From Botryosphaeria dothidea (taxonomy: Eukaryota; Ascomycota; Dothideomycetes; Botryosphaeriales; Botryosphaeriaceae), in contig WWBZ02000016.1 of assembly GCA_011503125.2 (NCBI GenBank), forward strand, positions 248,001 to 312,000: DNA of 64,000 bases, in the 5' to 3' direction. Numbering within the stretch: the stretch's first letter is position 1; the number at the start of each line of letters is the position of its first letter. Under the pieces are notes generated by a model. The model saw only the letters and a list, made by a program, of their open reading frames with translations, was not told the DNA's origin and ran no database searches. Shown piece by piece: positions 1 through 12,031 of this stretch. Both the position numbers and the translations under genes were made by a program.

Positions 1-3000
1 ACACCACGGGCGCTGGGCGGACGGTGATTGCTCGCAAATTCGCCTTATGCCGTGCCGCGCCGCCTCGTTGCCTGCGCGGCCGCGGTGGGCGGCCCCGGAT
101 GACAGCGTCAGAGAGGGAGCAGCAGAGGTCTGGCTCGATTGCTGGCGTGTTTGGTCTGGTGTCTGCCTTGCGCGCACAGAGAAAAAAAAGTTTGTTTGGT
201 CGTACAGAACGCTGAGACAGCGCGCAGCTTTGACTCTTTCGCTCTCAGCTCCCCGCAAAAAGTGGCGGAGGCTTGCTGGTCAGTGGATGGGCGTGGAGCT
301 GCAGGCGGGCGCCACTATTGCATGCATGCATCCCTCCCTCCCTCCCTCCCTCCCTCTCTCTCTCTCGCTTCCGGCCTTTGTTGCTCTCCAACACCATCGA
401 CTCCCAGTCATCGGATAGCTGGCCCCCACCACCTCCACCCTTCTCCCGCAGCAAGTTTCTGCATCTCATCGAGTGCTCACCCGCGTCCGCCCTCATTCGC
501 ACGCAGCCAGCGTCGGCACTCGGCCGAATCATCGCCCCATGCCGCCAAGCAGGGAGGAGCAGCCCAATGCCCGCCCGTCGCAATCCCCGGCGACGTTCGC
601 ATGGCTAGCACCATCGGCCATCGCTCACGCCATGCCCCATTCTGGCGTCCGGCCGGCGCAGCAGTGAGGCTATCGCAAGGGAAGGGCAGAGAGTGCCCAA
701 GGGCCCGAAGCTGAGAACAAAATCGAAAAAGCAATTCTAACTTTTCCTCCGCACGACGTCAACGGGCAAGGCGACAGCGTCGTTCTCCCTGGTTCAGCGG
801 GCTTCGCACTTGACATTGACAGCTAGTGCGCAGCCAAGCGAAGAGTACTTCCTGGGATGGCCCCTCCAGCTGCCAGGGCCGATCGCTGCCCCTCTTCCTG
901 CCTGTGCGCCTTCACCCAGGCAGACGCTGCTGCACGCGTCGACGCAGCAGAGGTTGACGCGCGCACACTTGCCTGCCTGTGCTTCCGCCGCTATCTGCGA
1001 ACCGGCCTGCCTGATTCCCGTCGTCGACCAGCAGCATCGACTATCGCCCCCCCTGTTGATACCATATCGCTTTTTCTTTTTTTGTCGCAGGGTCCGATAC
1101 GAGGACTTGTTTTTCTGTATAATATCCCTATTAGCTGCCCGTATACACGCAATCGCGCGTCGCGATTTGCATAACGATACCAGCGCTATGGTATAGGAGA
1201 GTCGAACGACAAAAATAACGAGGCGAAAATACGGGCCCGCCGATCATCGCCGCTTCAAACCCCCACCACATCTCTCAGTGCATTCCCGCTTTCTGCTCGC
1301 GCTTCCACGTCGCCCTGCGCGGAATGCTCCATGACTGTCTCGGCATCCCGCTCCGTCAAATAGTGTCGTCTTCGAGCGCCGACTGGTCTGCAAGACGTGG
1401 AAATATTCCCGCGGCTTCCCCAAATCTGCAACGCATAGCTTGTGTCTCCTTTATGCGCCGCGGCTGCGGGCATCTCTTACTCGCTGATCGCTGGGCCAAG
1501 GGGAGCACGACAGGGTGGCCTGGACGCGCGCAGAAGCGAACGGGAGCTGGGTGGTGGTGGTGGGGACGCAGAGAGCAGGCTGCTTGCTGCAGATGCCCGA
1601 CGGCCAGCTGCCGAGGTGCTGTCTGATGCGGTGCAGGTCGACGTGGGGGGCTGCTCCACGAACACGCCCGCTGCCTTTGTCGTACATACATCGCATCTGA
1701 GAGATTGACATCTTTGCAGGAAGGCTTTAATTGCTGCTTCAAGCAAGACAGCGTGGCATGACCTGAATTGCGCGTGCTGCGGAACTAGTCGAAAGCTCTT
1801 CTGCTTGCAGTCTTTCCGGCCTTGCTTTCGATGTCGCCGTGATGTCGGAATTAGGCGTTGTTGATAGTGTGGTAGGGGTGCCTGACTTTCGCCACCGGCA
1901 AAGCGGGATTCCGGTCACTTCCTTCGAGCGCTCGCGTGGCTCCTTGGCTATCTTCCTACTCTACCGGTAAGTCAGTGTACACAAAGCCGTGTTCCTGCGT
2001 AGTCTCTTTTTGTGGCATGTACAACCCGTGGACGGGGAACGGGGCGGGCTGCCGGTGAGACGATTCGTCATGGCTCGCGCCTTGGCGGTTCGCGACCTCC
2101 TCGACTTTCCTCTCTCGGTCTCACACATCGCCTTAAATCCGTCAAGCTAGTAATGTCTTCTCCATCACCGGTCAATCAGGATCAGCGGCTCGGGAAAAGC
2201 CTGGACCCAATTTTTGCTCCCGGATGAAGAAGTGAAGTCCTACACATACGCGAGGTCAGGATTCTCCCAAACTTTTCTGATAGCCTGGTGCGCCTTTACG
2301 TATGTGACAAGCATCTGCGACCTTGGCGCCTTCTCTGTCTCAGCCGTTTGCTCCCTCTCTCCCACGTTTTACAGGAACCCTGCCGCCGCTGACGATACTC
2401 CCACATGGCCACGACCATTGCGCAGCCTTGCCTGGGTATACCGCGCGATTCATGCCCCAACACAAGCCTCCCCCGTCGTCGATCTGTGTATCGGGAAGGC
2501 GCCATCCCCGGGGACCCTTGAGCACGGCGTTTGCCTTTTCTTTTTGCTACTCGCCGGATGTGACCCGATTATGCGATGCATTCTGCGGCCCTCTGGAGGC
2601 TTCTAGTCCGCTTTTTGTCCCGTGTACATGCACATGTACATATGCGGGAGGAGATGTAGTCAGCGTGGAGCAAAATTGGAGACAATCGGTGATTTCTCTC
2701 ACTTTGCAGGAATGCGTTGGGAAGGCACTGCAGACGGCCCGGCAGTCGCACGACTTCGATGTCGTGGAAGAGCGTCGGCTTCGACGTCAACCCGCAAGCG
2801 TCGACGTGGGAGGGATCTCTGGGCACTCCGGTGGAGAGGCGCGGATGTCTCGGAAAGGGGGTAGGGATGAGGGCTGCCCGGGGCTGGGCAGGGTCTGGCA
2901 ACTTCCCTTCTTTCAATTGCCTCGTGGTGTTTGAAGCGGGTTGGGGTTGCGCTTGCTTCTCGCCGGGTGGTGTCGTTGTTCGTTGTCAGGTGCACTCGTC

Positions 3001-3880
3001 GTTCCGCTTCAGTTTTCCTCAGAACCGGGGTGCTCGTAAGCTTAAGGTTAGGAGCGGGTATGCTGAAACGCCTGTTTTGCATCACGTCCCCGGAAGTTTG
3101 GTTTCATGGGAGTGACGGAGAGCGTCCGATCCACAGAACTGACGCTTTGACTTGCGTGCCTCGACCGCGTCTCGGTTCCAGGCCCTGCGTTGGAGGGTCC
3201 TTGGTAGGCTATTCCCGCGACTCTACGTTTTTGTCTCGCGTGGGTGTCGAGGAGCTTCTCCTGCCGCAGTGCGTTTTGACATGCAAGTTTACACCAAAAG
3301 AGGATGGAAGCGACGCTTCTTCAAACGCCACGGAGTTGCTTAACGACAGCAACGACTCCTTCATCTCGCTCGCAGCCTTTTCACTTCTTCACCGATAGGT
3401 GGCCAGCGTCTCTGACGACCCGCGGAACGAGTAACGCGCTTGCAGCGGCATGCTCATGAACGACCTAACGATTCAAACACCCCCGATCCTTTACCCCGGC
3501 GAATCGGGAGATGTAAGACGTAGCCTTATCTCGTTGTCCTTCTCGTTCCTGCGTCGGACGGACGGAAAGATGCAGGGCACGGAACAGGCAAAACAGCACG
3601 AGTCTGGACGTCGGCGCGGTAGCTTTTAAGCTCATGCTTCCCGACGCGGTGAAGCTCGGACGCGGTAAAAATAACTGGGGGCAGATGCAGGGACGGGTAG
3701 GGCAGACTGTTTCGATTCAGCTTGCATGGTGTTTCGAATCGTCGATTCAGGTGGTCACGTTGGCTTTTTCTCGGGGAAGTCGGCTGGGCCGATGGGGTCT
3801 GGATTATAGTCGTTTAGTCTATGGGTGGAGTAGCGGAGAGCATGAGGGGTAGTGTGTGGGTACGGTGTTTCGTGTGAGCG
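1..3880. other. GC-rich stretch without a recognisable gene
   Basis: I see no open frame here with a recognisable domain, a coherent exon chain or a conserved-looking protein. The many short frames overlap on both strands and read as proline, arginine and serine-rich low-complexity peptides, which is what GC-rich non-coding fungal DNA gives. It could hold a long 5' leader or promoter of a gene beyond the left edge. Transcript data would be needed to say more. Confidence 0.5.
331..366. repeat. (CCCT)n/(CT)n pyrimidine microsatellite
   Basis: About six tandem tccc units run directly into a ct dinucleotide tract. It is a polypyrimidine simple repeat in an otherwise GC-rich non-coding stretch. 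Such CT tracts are common in fungal promoters and leaders, but no gene start follows nearby. Confidence 0.85.
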
Positions 3881-5183
3881 CGCGTTTATCTGTGGTGGTG
3901 ATCATACACATTTCAGACGCTGGCAGCGTAACCATGTAGGATGTGGGCCATGCTGGCGCTGAGAAACAAATGGAACCTAGATTCCCTGCTGTGCCCTCTA
4001 GACGAGGACCCGATCGATGTATGAGGTGAGGTCTTGACTCTTCAGTGAGCCACCGTCTTTGATTACAAATCCATCTCCCATTCAAAAATGTCGTCTCCCA
4101 CTTCCAAGACTGTTGAGTAGTTAACCGTATATTATTCTTCCCCTGTACAAAGCTCCACACTTGATAGAAGATGATTGTACCATAGATCGTACGGCAAATA
4201 ACCCACCATGAGGTTCTATCCGAGATTATTTTTGGTGTTTCCGATCTTTCCATTGGCAACAAATTGTTTGCTACAATAACGCTGCACCGCGATACCAAAG
4301 TAACCATCTCGCTGGCTCAGTACCGTCAATCCGCTATTTCACTGGCCGTGATAGAAAACGCTAACAGGATCGTGTTGTTGTAGAGAAAGATATGAATGAG
4401 TGATTCAAACCGCAAGACTAATTTGTTATCTGAGGTATGTAAGCGTCGTGAGTAAATACTCAGGCTTTTTAGAACTTCACAGGTGATCATTAACAGCTAA
4501 TGAGGCCCCGATAATATAAATAACGTGGGGATTCATCTGTGTATTCGCTGAATCAAGTTTCAGGTGCTGTGTGTGCATAGATTATGATACTAGGGCTGAC
4601 CGTTTGAAAGCCCACAATGTATCAACAGAGCTGAATGTAATCGCAAGCCATACAATTGCAAATCTATCTTCTGTTTCGCATTGCAGCCTGGAGCTGAGAT
4701 TTAGCTGCATTGCTGCGCCACGTTAAATATTACAGAGTGGTACAAAGGTTCCTCAAGCCAAGATACGTTATCGAGTCTCCCGCCAATAAACTGCGTTATC
4801 GCAAACACTTTACATGTTTAAGGCTTCCATGGGGCTACTGAAACCCCATAATTGGATCATTTTTGCCTCGTGACACCTAAATAAACTTAGCATTTACTGA
4901 TAATAGACATTGAGAGAGCGATTTCAGGCCCCATCCTCCGTGGTCCGCTGGTTGACAACCCGTTGTATAAATATCTGCACCTGAATCGTGGTCACAAAGA
5001 GCATAATCAAATCCATTGTCGCAAACTTTGAGCTCTTTTCTTCAGGATTGCAGTTTTTGATTAGTACCCTACTGTTTCGTCCACTCCGGACACTTTCTCT
5101 CTCAGAGACTCGAATTCCAGTACGTTTATATCCGGTCAAACCAAAAAAAAAAAAAAAACTGGATTCTTACAGTACGAACAGAT
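3881..5183. other. AT-rich gene-free interval
   Basis: Composition changes from GC-rich to clearly AT-rich at about 4.0 kb. One frame of 162 codons lies on the minus strand at 3819-4307, but its translation matches nothing I know and it has no supporting splice or context signals. The right end is the upstream region of the membrane-protein gene starting at 5184 and includes an A-run near 5143-5157. Confidence 0.5.
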
Positions 5184-7126
5184 ATGGCCGAACAAAGTCA
5201 TAATTCTGGGCTCCAGCACTCGTCAGCATCTTTGCTGTCATCCCAAACACCAGAGGGGTCTTCGACACAACAAGAGACATACGACGACAAGCATCAATCA
5301 AAAGGGCTACGGAAGCCAGCCTGGGCTATCTACAACAGCGTTGTTGTTATATCTGGAGTCGCACCCGTCGTTGTCATTATCGTATGGCTCGCGCTGACAC
5401 GCGAGAACGGCGGTGTTTTTACAACATTCGCCGGGGAAAAGATCGGTGGAAAGTTCAGTCAGTCGCAAGCCAAAGCCGTGGACGTGGTTTGTAGCGCTGT
5501 TCTGGCACCTTTGTTCATGGCACTGCTCAACTACTTCTGGTTCGGGAGTGCCCGGGTCTCTGCTGTCAACGAGCACCATCCCTCAAACCATGCCGGGGTG
5601 CCACTATCTGCAATCGTGGCTGCGAGCAACACGACCAGTGGCAGCTATGACCTGATCAACGTTCAGACTCTGCTTCGGGGGAAGACCTGGAGACTTGGGT
5701 TTCTAGCAGCACTGGCCTTGCTCTCAGCTCTTGCAAAGACAGCAATATCGAACATCATTGCGTACGAGGCCTTTTCGGAAGATATTTCCAATGGCCAGAC
5801 CAGCGTCCTTCAGTATCTCTCGAATGCTACCATTGATTCAACAAGAGTAATGCCGGGAAACGTCAATCTCGAGTATGCCGGACTTGGACTTACCTTAAAA
5901 CAAACAGCAGACGTTGCAAACCAGATTGCTGGTCTTTTGAACGGCCTAAGTTTTATGAACGCAACGTCAGACCTTAACAACGGGGCTTACATTGGGACCA
6001 ATTCGACAAAAGATTCAATGAACAGCCTTCCGCCGAATGTTGTCAAAGTCTTCAATGTCCCGGGATTTTGCCTTACCGTCGACTGCATGACTACCCAACC
6101 AGACCGGCTGACAGTCGATTCCATGGGATCCTACACCAAAGTGGTAAATACGTACTGGGATGCGAAACTACCTAATGGTCAATGGCAATCTGAAAACTTT
6201 GCAGGCTATTATCCGGGCACCCCTGAAGATATGCAGGGCGGCAGTAATGATGATAGACCGTTTGTAGCATTCTCGCTGAATGGCAGTGAGGTATATTTGG
6301 CAAGCCTGGTGTCATTCAACTACAGTTCCTACACTGTCCCATCGCCTTTTGGAGAGATCAAGCCGGGAACCACAAATCTCACAGCCTCAGGGTTCACGGG
6401 AACCAAATCTGTCATGACCTACTACGGGATACGATGTTCCCTGAACCGCCAAGATGGTTTCCTCAACTATACGCGCGGAATCGACCAACGCTGATCACTA
6501 TCGACGATGGAATTCTCAAATAAAACAACAAGAGCACCCTCATCTCTCATCAATTGGCAGACTGTGCTTAATTATCGTTCTCCACGATCGGCCTTATCTG
6601 GGATTGGTCCCGCTCTCATAGCATCTACCCATAATGGTAGTTGTTCCGGTCTGACATGTTTCAACGTCACTGATTTCCAAGCAATGGCCTTCAACTACCT
6701 TTATGCATCTGCGGAGTCCCAGAGAATCTTTGACGAAATTTCGGCATCCAACGTGAGCCAAGACAACCCGGACAACTTCTACAAAGTTCATAACACCGTA
6801 ACGGAGGAACACTACCGCATCACCTATATCCCAGCGTTCTTGATTGCTGGCCTTCTGGGTTTGTTCGCAGCAGCTATGATAATGTTGGAAATCACGTGTT
6901 TTGCATATTGCTTTTGCAACACCAGATAGCTCAGTCACTCACTTACGTATATAAGGAGGGTGGGCCACCTACGCCCTTCCTCCTCATGCCAATCATCAAT
7001 GGATCATCGTTGTTCATCAACAATCTTACAGATAACCTTTACGATGGCAGTCTACACGTCGAAAACATACAGCGCGCGATCATTCCGGAAAGTGGACGCA
7101 TTGCGCCTCATTATCGACAGCATTGA
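5184..7126 (+). pseudogene. Multi-pass membrane protein gene with in-frame TGA and a 3' frameshift
   Basis: From the ATG at 5184 a 436-residue frame runs to a TGA at 6492-6494. The same frame then continues without interruption to 6929 (140 more residues from the next Met). Visible features are an N-terminal hydrophobic segment (VVVISGVAPVVVIIVWLAL), a second and third segment (VLAPLFMALLNYFWF, LGFLAALALLSALAKTAI), a long N-glycosylation-rich extracellular part, and a last membrane segment (FLIAGLLGLFAAAMIML). This layout resembles large fungal-specific membrane proteins of unknown function. After 6929 a coding-like sequence (TPFLLMPIINGSSLFIN) resumes in another frame to 7126. The TGA sits where a Trp would fit (DQR-stop-SLST). 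A 78-nt intron with a weak donor at 6457 could remove it, and readthrough is another option. I favour a recently broken gene. Confidence 0.6.
6986..7022 (+). repeat. 37-nt block shared exactly with 24320-24356
   Basis: The 37 bases are identical to 24320-24356, and the 30-odd bases upstream of each copy are also alignable (tataag, acctac, pyrimidine tract). In one frame both copies encode MPIINGSSLFIN preceded by similar residues (PPTPFLL here, LPTLSLF there), so the block looks like the conserved coding 3' part of the membrane-protein gene rather than a promoter motif. Confidence 0.8.
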
Positions 7127-7816
7127 TGGCTTGCAAGACACAATCGCGACTTCTGATATTGCGGAACTACCTCACTCTGAGCTCGAGAAATGGGCCTCCA
7201 ATTACCAAGTCCTGTATTCGAAGGTCAATGAAAATGGCCAGATCAGAGTTAAGTTATCACATTCGGAAAAGACCTGATTTCGAACTGTTTGGAAGTCTTG
7301 AATAGAGATCGAATTGGCAAGTATAATGGATCTTAACCTCATGTGTAATGGAGTTCGCGTGGATTAAGGGGGAATATCTAGGGCCGGGCTGGTGAAATTG
7401 TTGAGTGTTGATGAGGATCTATGAGCAGGCTGGTTGACTGACTCAAGGAAATCGTTTGAGCGATCAGGATGGCAAGGAAACTTTGAATTCCAGATTGGGC
7501 GGCGAAGAAAAGCTGTGTGTGGTTCAAAGAGCCTCATCATTTCGAACAATTGCAGCCAATTCTATAAATGAACACGATCTTTTCCGCTCTATGCCTCTAT
7601 AAAAACACGGAATGATGTTCTTCTGAACCAGACTACGTGCATGGTAACTTGAACCAACTCACTCTCGTCATTAACGGCTTGTTCCACCTTGTTTCATTCC
7701 CCATGATTTCCCTCTTGTCTCTCACTCCTTGCTTTTGAGCCTAGCAGCCCGTACGAAAATTTTTGGTCTTAAATTTTCCTTGACTTCTTCCGATTAAATT
7801 TTTAATGAGGTTCAAC
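7127..7816. other. AT-rich intergenic spacer
   Basis: Between the decayed membrane-protein gene and the end of the F-box-like gene I see only short frames. A frame running 7044-7277 may be a further out-of-frame piece of the membrane-protein tail (it includes ALRLIIDSIDGLQD), but I cannot confirm it. No RNA gene or repeat is visible. Confidence 0.4.
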
Positions 7817-8917
7817 TTAGGCTGGAAACTGCCAGTCGGGAAAATTTGGCTGCACAATGTTATCTTTGAAGGTGACATCGTATTTGCAATAGTCGCAAGA
7901 ATTCGGCTGATATTCCCAAACGGCAAAGCCAATGTCATAACCCTTCCGCTTCGCGCGCTGCAGAACCCAAAGATGTGGATTTTCCGCCCTACTGGGGTAG
8001 GACCATTCACTTCGAAGCCATCGAGTCCCTGAAGTGTCGTGCAGCATGACCATCCTGATGTCGAGACCGGGAATCCTGCTTTGGAGCTCATCCAAATGGG
8101 TCCAGAAGAACCGGTCCTGGTGCCAGCGTTTGACGTGGGATTCTTGCTCGCAGTCGCAAGTCTCTTCACATGTGATTCGACGGGACGTGGCGTCATAAGG
8201 ACCGGATACTTGATAGCTTGTAGGCAGCACAAGTTGTAGCTTTCGGAGTGTGTTGAGGCTTCCCAACCGCTGGCAGACTTGGTAAAACGCTGCGGCGTTG
8301 GTTATCTCGATGTCGGGCTTGCCCTCTTGCATCCAGTGCGGCACCCGATCGCAGTCTCCGAGGTCGACCCTCAGCCGCCTCATTTCGATGATCCTACAAG
8401 TTACGTTGACGTCGAAGTCCGCGGGTCTTCGGAACTGCATGAAAGGCACGTGGACTGTCAAGTTCCTGAGAAACCGGACATTTGCGCCGATTGTGGAGAG
8501 AAAAGAGTTGAGGAAGATCCATGCATCGTGCCTGGATATCCGGAACTCATTGGCACTGTAGAAAACTTGTGCGACTTCCGTACTGATAAGTTTGTTGAGT
8601 CGGACGAGGATGGGCAATGCCGAAGCATATTCGCGGATATCCTTCCAGGCGGGGCTGTAGTAACGACTTGCTACCTCCGTCCTGTCCCACAGTTCAAATG
8701 GCACAGGGGATTTCAAGAGCAGACCATAGATTCTGAGGCGGATTTCAGTTGGAATGTCCATGAAGGAGATACACTGTCGCACCTATGCGAAGAAATTTTA
8801 CTGGTCAATGGTGATCTTGACGTGTAATTTTTTTGAGAAAGGAAGAATACTTACAAATGTGGTGGTGACATTGGCTACGGTTTCTCCATTTCTAGGGCGG
8901 TGTTTGGTAAGCGCCAT
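7817..8917 (-). CDS. F-box-like protein, intact copy of a local family
   Basis: Two exons on the minus strand: 8917-8855 (21 codons from ATG) and 8782-7817. They are joined by a 72-nt intron with a GTAAGT donor at 8854 and a TAG acceptor at 8783. The product has 342 residues. Exon 2 opens with the leucine-rich F-box-like signature FMDIPTEIRLRIYGLLL, and no recognisable repeat domain follows. By family analogy it would recruit a substrate to an SCF ubiquitin ligase through Skp1; that is inference from the short motif only, and many fungal proteins carry this LPxEIRxxIY motif without proven Skp1 binding. Two damaged relatives lie just upstream on the same strand (9492-10264 and 10613-11059). 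Conserved positions shared with them include the LNK...EVAQVFY segment, FLRNLTVHVPF and HVKRWHQDRFFW. Confidence 0.7.
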
Positions 8918-9121
8918 GTTGCGCAGCTTGAGACTTTTCAGTGTTACTCCTTCAAAATAAGGACAGGTAACAGAAATTGCGGGTAAGGTTCAGGAACGGA
9001 TGAATGGGCGATTTGCGTCGGCCGAGGCTCCGTCGGCCCGTTATCAGGAGACGGGCTTCCTCCCGTAATCACCGTAGAAGAACACGGCGAGCAGACCGCC
9101 TCAAATTGCGAATGGCATTTG

Positions 9122-9491
9122 CTATTGGTTCTGGCCAAGAATTTCAAGGTAAAGGTCTCTACCCAGAAATATTATGCTCCGCGATGCCCGTATCTCAACT
9201 GAGGACCAAGAACGAAAAGAAACCAACGCCAATCCATCGCTAATAGATGATCGCATTGCAGTAGATTTAAGCTTCAAACAACGCGCAACACCTGTTGTGA
9301 TTCGAGAAACTCCATCCGCATTTGGCCGAACTACTGTGGGCAACTCAATCATCACCACTACCTCCCATAAAATTCTCAGCTCAATACAAAGCCCTATAGC
9401 CCATCGAGGTCTCCAAAATTTAGCTCCATCTGACGGTGCCCTCGGTCGGGGACTACCATCCAGGTATGAGGTCTTTCGTGGTATCATCGCA
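9122..9491. other. Spacer behind F-box pseudogene
   Basis: A 133-codon minus frame crosses this stretch, but it shows no similarity to the F-box-like family beyond the end of the pseudogene and no domain I recognise. I treat it as non-coding. Confidence 0.4.
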
Positions 9492-10264
9492 CTATTCATT
9501 CGTGTATGCCCAACCATGATCATGAGAATGACCCATGCCGAACCCTTTCTTCTTGGCCTTGACCATCAACAACGCCTGGTCCTCCACGATGATATGGGAC
9601 ATATCTCTGTCTCAGCGCGGATCGTACATGAAAACCATCGTAATATCGAGACCCTCAATATTTGAACGCAGCGAAACCATCGTCTCCCAGAAGGCTGAAT
9701 CTCGGTGCCACCTTCTGACATGTCTACCTCGCCCATAAAAGCAGATGTCGCTGTGACATGCCGGGGGGCACCATGAATCAAAGTAACGTCCGAGGTTGTC
9801 AGCCCGAAGTGAAGCGAGCAGCTGGACAGACCGCAGCGATCCAGCTTGCATCAATAACTTGCAAGAGATGTTGACAGCTTCGAAGCAGAGTTGACGCCAT
9901 TTACGGCGTTCGTCAAAGCCGAAGAAGGTATTCGATTTCATGTCCGTAGCGATTGAATCAAACTTCCCAGTGGCCCTATTGAATATCTCACAGGCAAGAC
10001 CATGAAAGACAGAAATGTTGCGCAAGAACTTGGTGTTTGTGGGGCAGATCTAGACAAGGTATGGAGCGTGAACCAACCCCGCGAGTCGCCGAATCGAAAT
10101 TCGTTCTTACTCTAGAACACTTCAGCAGCCTCGTTTTGATAGTCTTGCAGAGCTGCAGGATTCAGGGAACGGGACGCGCAGCATTGAACTTCCTCCCAGC
10201 CCAGAGGATGAGGGATTCTTTGGAGTAGGAGCCCAAAGATCATGATGCGGATCTCCGGAGGACA
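9492..10264 (-). pseudogene. Broken F-box-like paralogue, copy 2
   Basis: Reading leftwards from about 10264 the minus strand encodes PPEIRIMIFGLLLQ, then a segment ending NEAAEVF. A TAG follows (10112-10114) exactly where the intact gene has Tyr in EVAQVFYSANEF, and then KNEFRFGD. Another segment holds FLRNISVF and RHVRRWHRDSAFWETM...GLDITMV, which matches HVKRWHQDRFFW...GLDIRMV of the intact copy. A frame change near 9612 leads into EDQALLMVKAKKKGFGMG, matching the WVLQRAKRKGYDIG segment, and the frame ends at a TAG at 9492-9494. An in-frame stop plus a frameshift make this a pseudogene. Collinear similarity to the gene at 7817-8917 shows a tandem duplication. Confidence 0.7.
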
Positions 10265-10469
10265 GCCATAACGAGTTCCAGTTAATGACTATCGGAATTT
10301 AGCCGCGTGAAATGGTTTAGCATAGTAATAAGTTAACGACGATTTCGGATAACATTAGAATAATTCAGAGGTTAAGTTTCATTTGTCAACCAACATGGGC
10401 ATCAACAACCCTTACTCACATAATTCGACCTTGTGCGAGGTATTTTTAAGCAGTTTCAGTGGGAATGGT

Positions 10470-10486
10470 GGGGGGGGGGGGGGGGG
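10470..10486. repeat. G17 homopolymer
   Basis: Seventeen consecutive G bases sit in the AT-rich spacer between two F-box-like pseudogenes. This length is unstable in replication and sequencing, so the exact count may be wrong. A run of this kind can form G-quadruplex structures in principle. Confidence 0.9.
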
Positions 10487-10612
10487 AATCCTGAGGGACT
10501 ACCATAATGTTTCAATAGGGATTTGAGCATGATGTCACAAAAGAGCGCCGAAGCATGCGAATGCGGAGCTGACAGGATTTCTCCAACGGCTGAACCACTT
10601 GTACTTCATTCC

Positions 10613-11059
10613 TCAAAATATGGGGGTTTCAATGCCGTTTGGCGCTATGTATCGGTAACGAGGGCGAGCCGATCCCTTACGACGCAGCACATGCATGAAT
10701 GCATGAGTTTGACTTGCTGAACGCATCATTTCAATGTCTGCGAAAGGGATGTTGACCGTGAGTTTGCGCAGAAACTTGACATTGAAGCGGTTGATAGTCC
10801 ACAAGAATGCGTGAAGAATCACCCAACCACCTTGTGCCGAGAAGAGACTCGTTCTTCTCATAAAAATTTCGGTAGACTCGTTGCGGATGGTCTTGTTCAA
10901 GCGCAGGATACCCAGGCAACTCCGCGTATCCTTAAACTTCTGCCACTATGGTCTTTTCACAAAGTGCTCTCTACCATCAATCATCAACTCAAAAGATGCG
11001 GCGGAGATGAGGAGATGCTCTCAAATGACCAGCCGCACTTCTGTGGGTAGGTCCATCAT
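10613..11059 (-). pseudogene. Broken F-box-like paralogue, copy 3 (N-terminal part only)
   Basis: From an ATG at 11059 the minus strand reads MMDLPTEVRLVI, then TGA (11021-11023) and EHLLISAASFELM. A TAG follows (10946-10948) and then the open stretch GILRLNKTIRNESTEIF and FLRKLTVNIPFADIEM. Stops apart, it stays in one frame and matches the first half of the intact gene (MDIPTEIRLRIY, LNKLISTEVAQVF, FLRNLTVHVPF). The first TGA lies where an Arg codon CGA would fit, a C-to-T change. The copy ends at 10613 without the C-terminal half. An AG upstream of the ATG suggests that a 5' exon once existed, as in the intact copy. Confidence 0.7.
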
Positions 11060-12031
11060 GGACAACGTCTGTGGCTGCTGAAAGTGAAGTTAGCAAATGG
11101 AAGTCTATAGAAATGGAGTTGTGTAAAATCAACAGGTGCTGATGTAATTACATGACTGTGAAACTAAGCTCCGAATAGTACCTGACAATGAGGAGACTGC
11201 GGGAAGGAGTTACATACATATTTTTGTATCCACTCATGCTCTCCATACAATTTCGGGAATCTTCAGTATTTATTGCATGAGCTCTTGGTGTTGGCTTGAA
11301 AGGGCAAACGCTCCAGATCGTCGGGAGACTTGTTTGTAGCCATTTTATCTTGTTGGTCATCCTCAGAGTGGACTGCACGGTTATCGAGCCCGAGGGTGGG
11401 AGTTTCGTCAATGGAGGCCCCCGAAGGGTGGGTCCCGCTGTTGCTCATGCTTGTAGATTGTGCCTCAAGGATGACTACTGACTCAAAGTGAGGTGTAGGG
11501 GTGATGGGATCCGACGGCGACAATATGTGGTTGTTATCCTTAGTTGTGGGAGTGACAGCTCGACGTTATTTATGGAGTATGAGGAAGTAGAAAAGTAGGT
11601 TCGACGTGGATGAAAAACAGAAACCTCCTTTATGCTCTCGAACATGCGCCATGATCGAAGCCACATCACGATATATAGGTTTTTTTTTTTTGGAGTAACA
11701 ACTGGACGCCACAGATCACTTACCAGACACCGGATAATCTTGACTGACACTCAATCACTGCAAACCTAATTCTGTACTTTTCTGAAACTGATCCGTTGGC
11801 TTCTAAAAAGTTATGGAGGATATTCACGCCGCGAATATTGTCTCCAGGAGTGTTTGAGCACATGAGCAATCTAATTAATTGTGGTCATCTATTGTTTCTA
11901 CCTCAACATGTCAACCCGCGCATCGAACTATTCAACAAACACTGCATGGCTTTACGAAGACGATGGCCCCCAAGCTATTCAGTGCAGAGAAACGAGATGC
12001 AACGAACGCCCCCGTAGTGCTGAAAATTATA
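11060..12031. other. AT-rich interval with no supported gene
   Basis: An 86-codon minus frame at 11263-11523 has a hydrophilic, disordered-looking composition and might be an old 5' exon of the F-box-like pseudogene, but there is no sequence match to support it. A T11 run lies at about 11682-11692. On the plus strand a frame from 11963 leads into the GC-rich block; I judge the opposite strand more likely there. Confidence 0.4.

Noticed and set aside
139..714. 191-codon plus-strand frame near the left edge
   Set aside because: It runs through a CT microsatellite and overlaps several equally long frames on both strands; the product is low-complexity.
3819..4307. 162-codon minus-strand frame in the AT-rich interval
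   Set aside because: No domain, no signal peptide, no splice or promoter context, and residue composition unlike the real genes in the window.
6492..6500. Programmed stop-codon readthrough of the TGA-CTA type in the membrane-protein gene
   Set aside because: The bases after TGA are TCA, and a second lesion follows downstream, so decay is the simpler reading.
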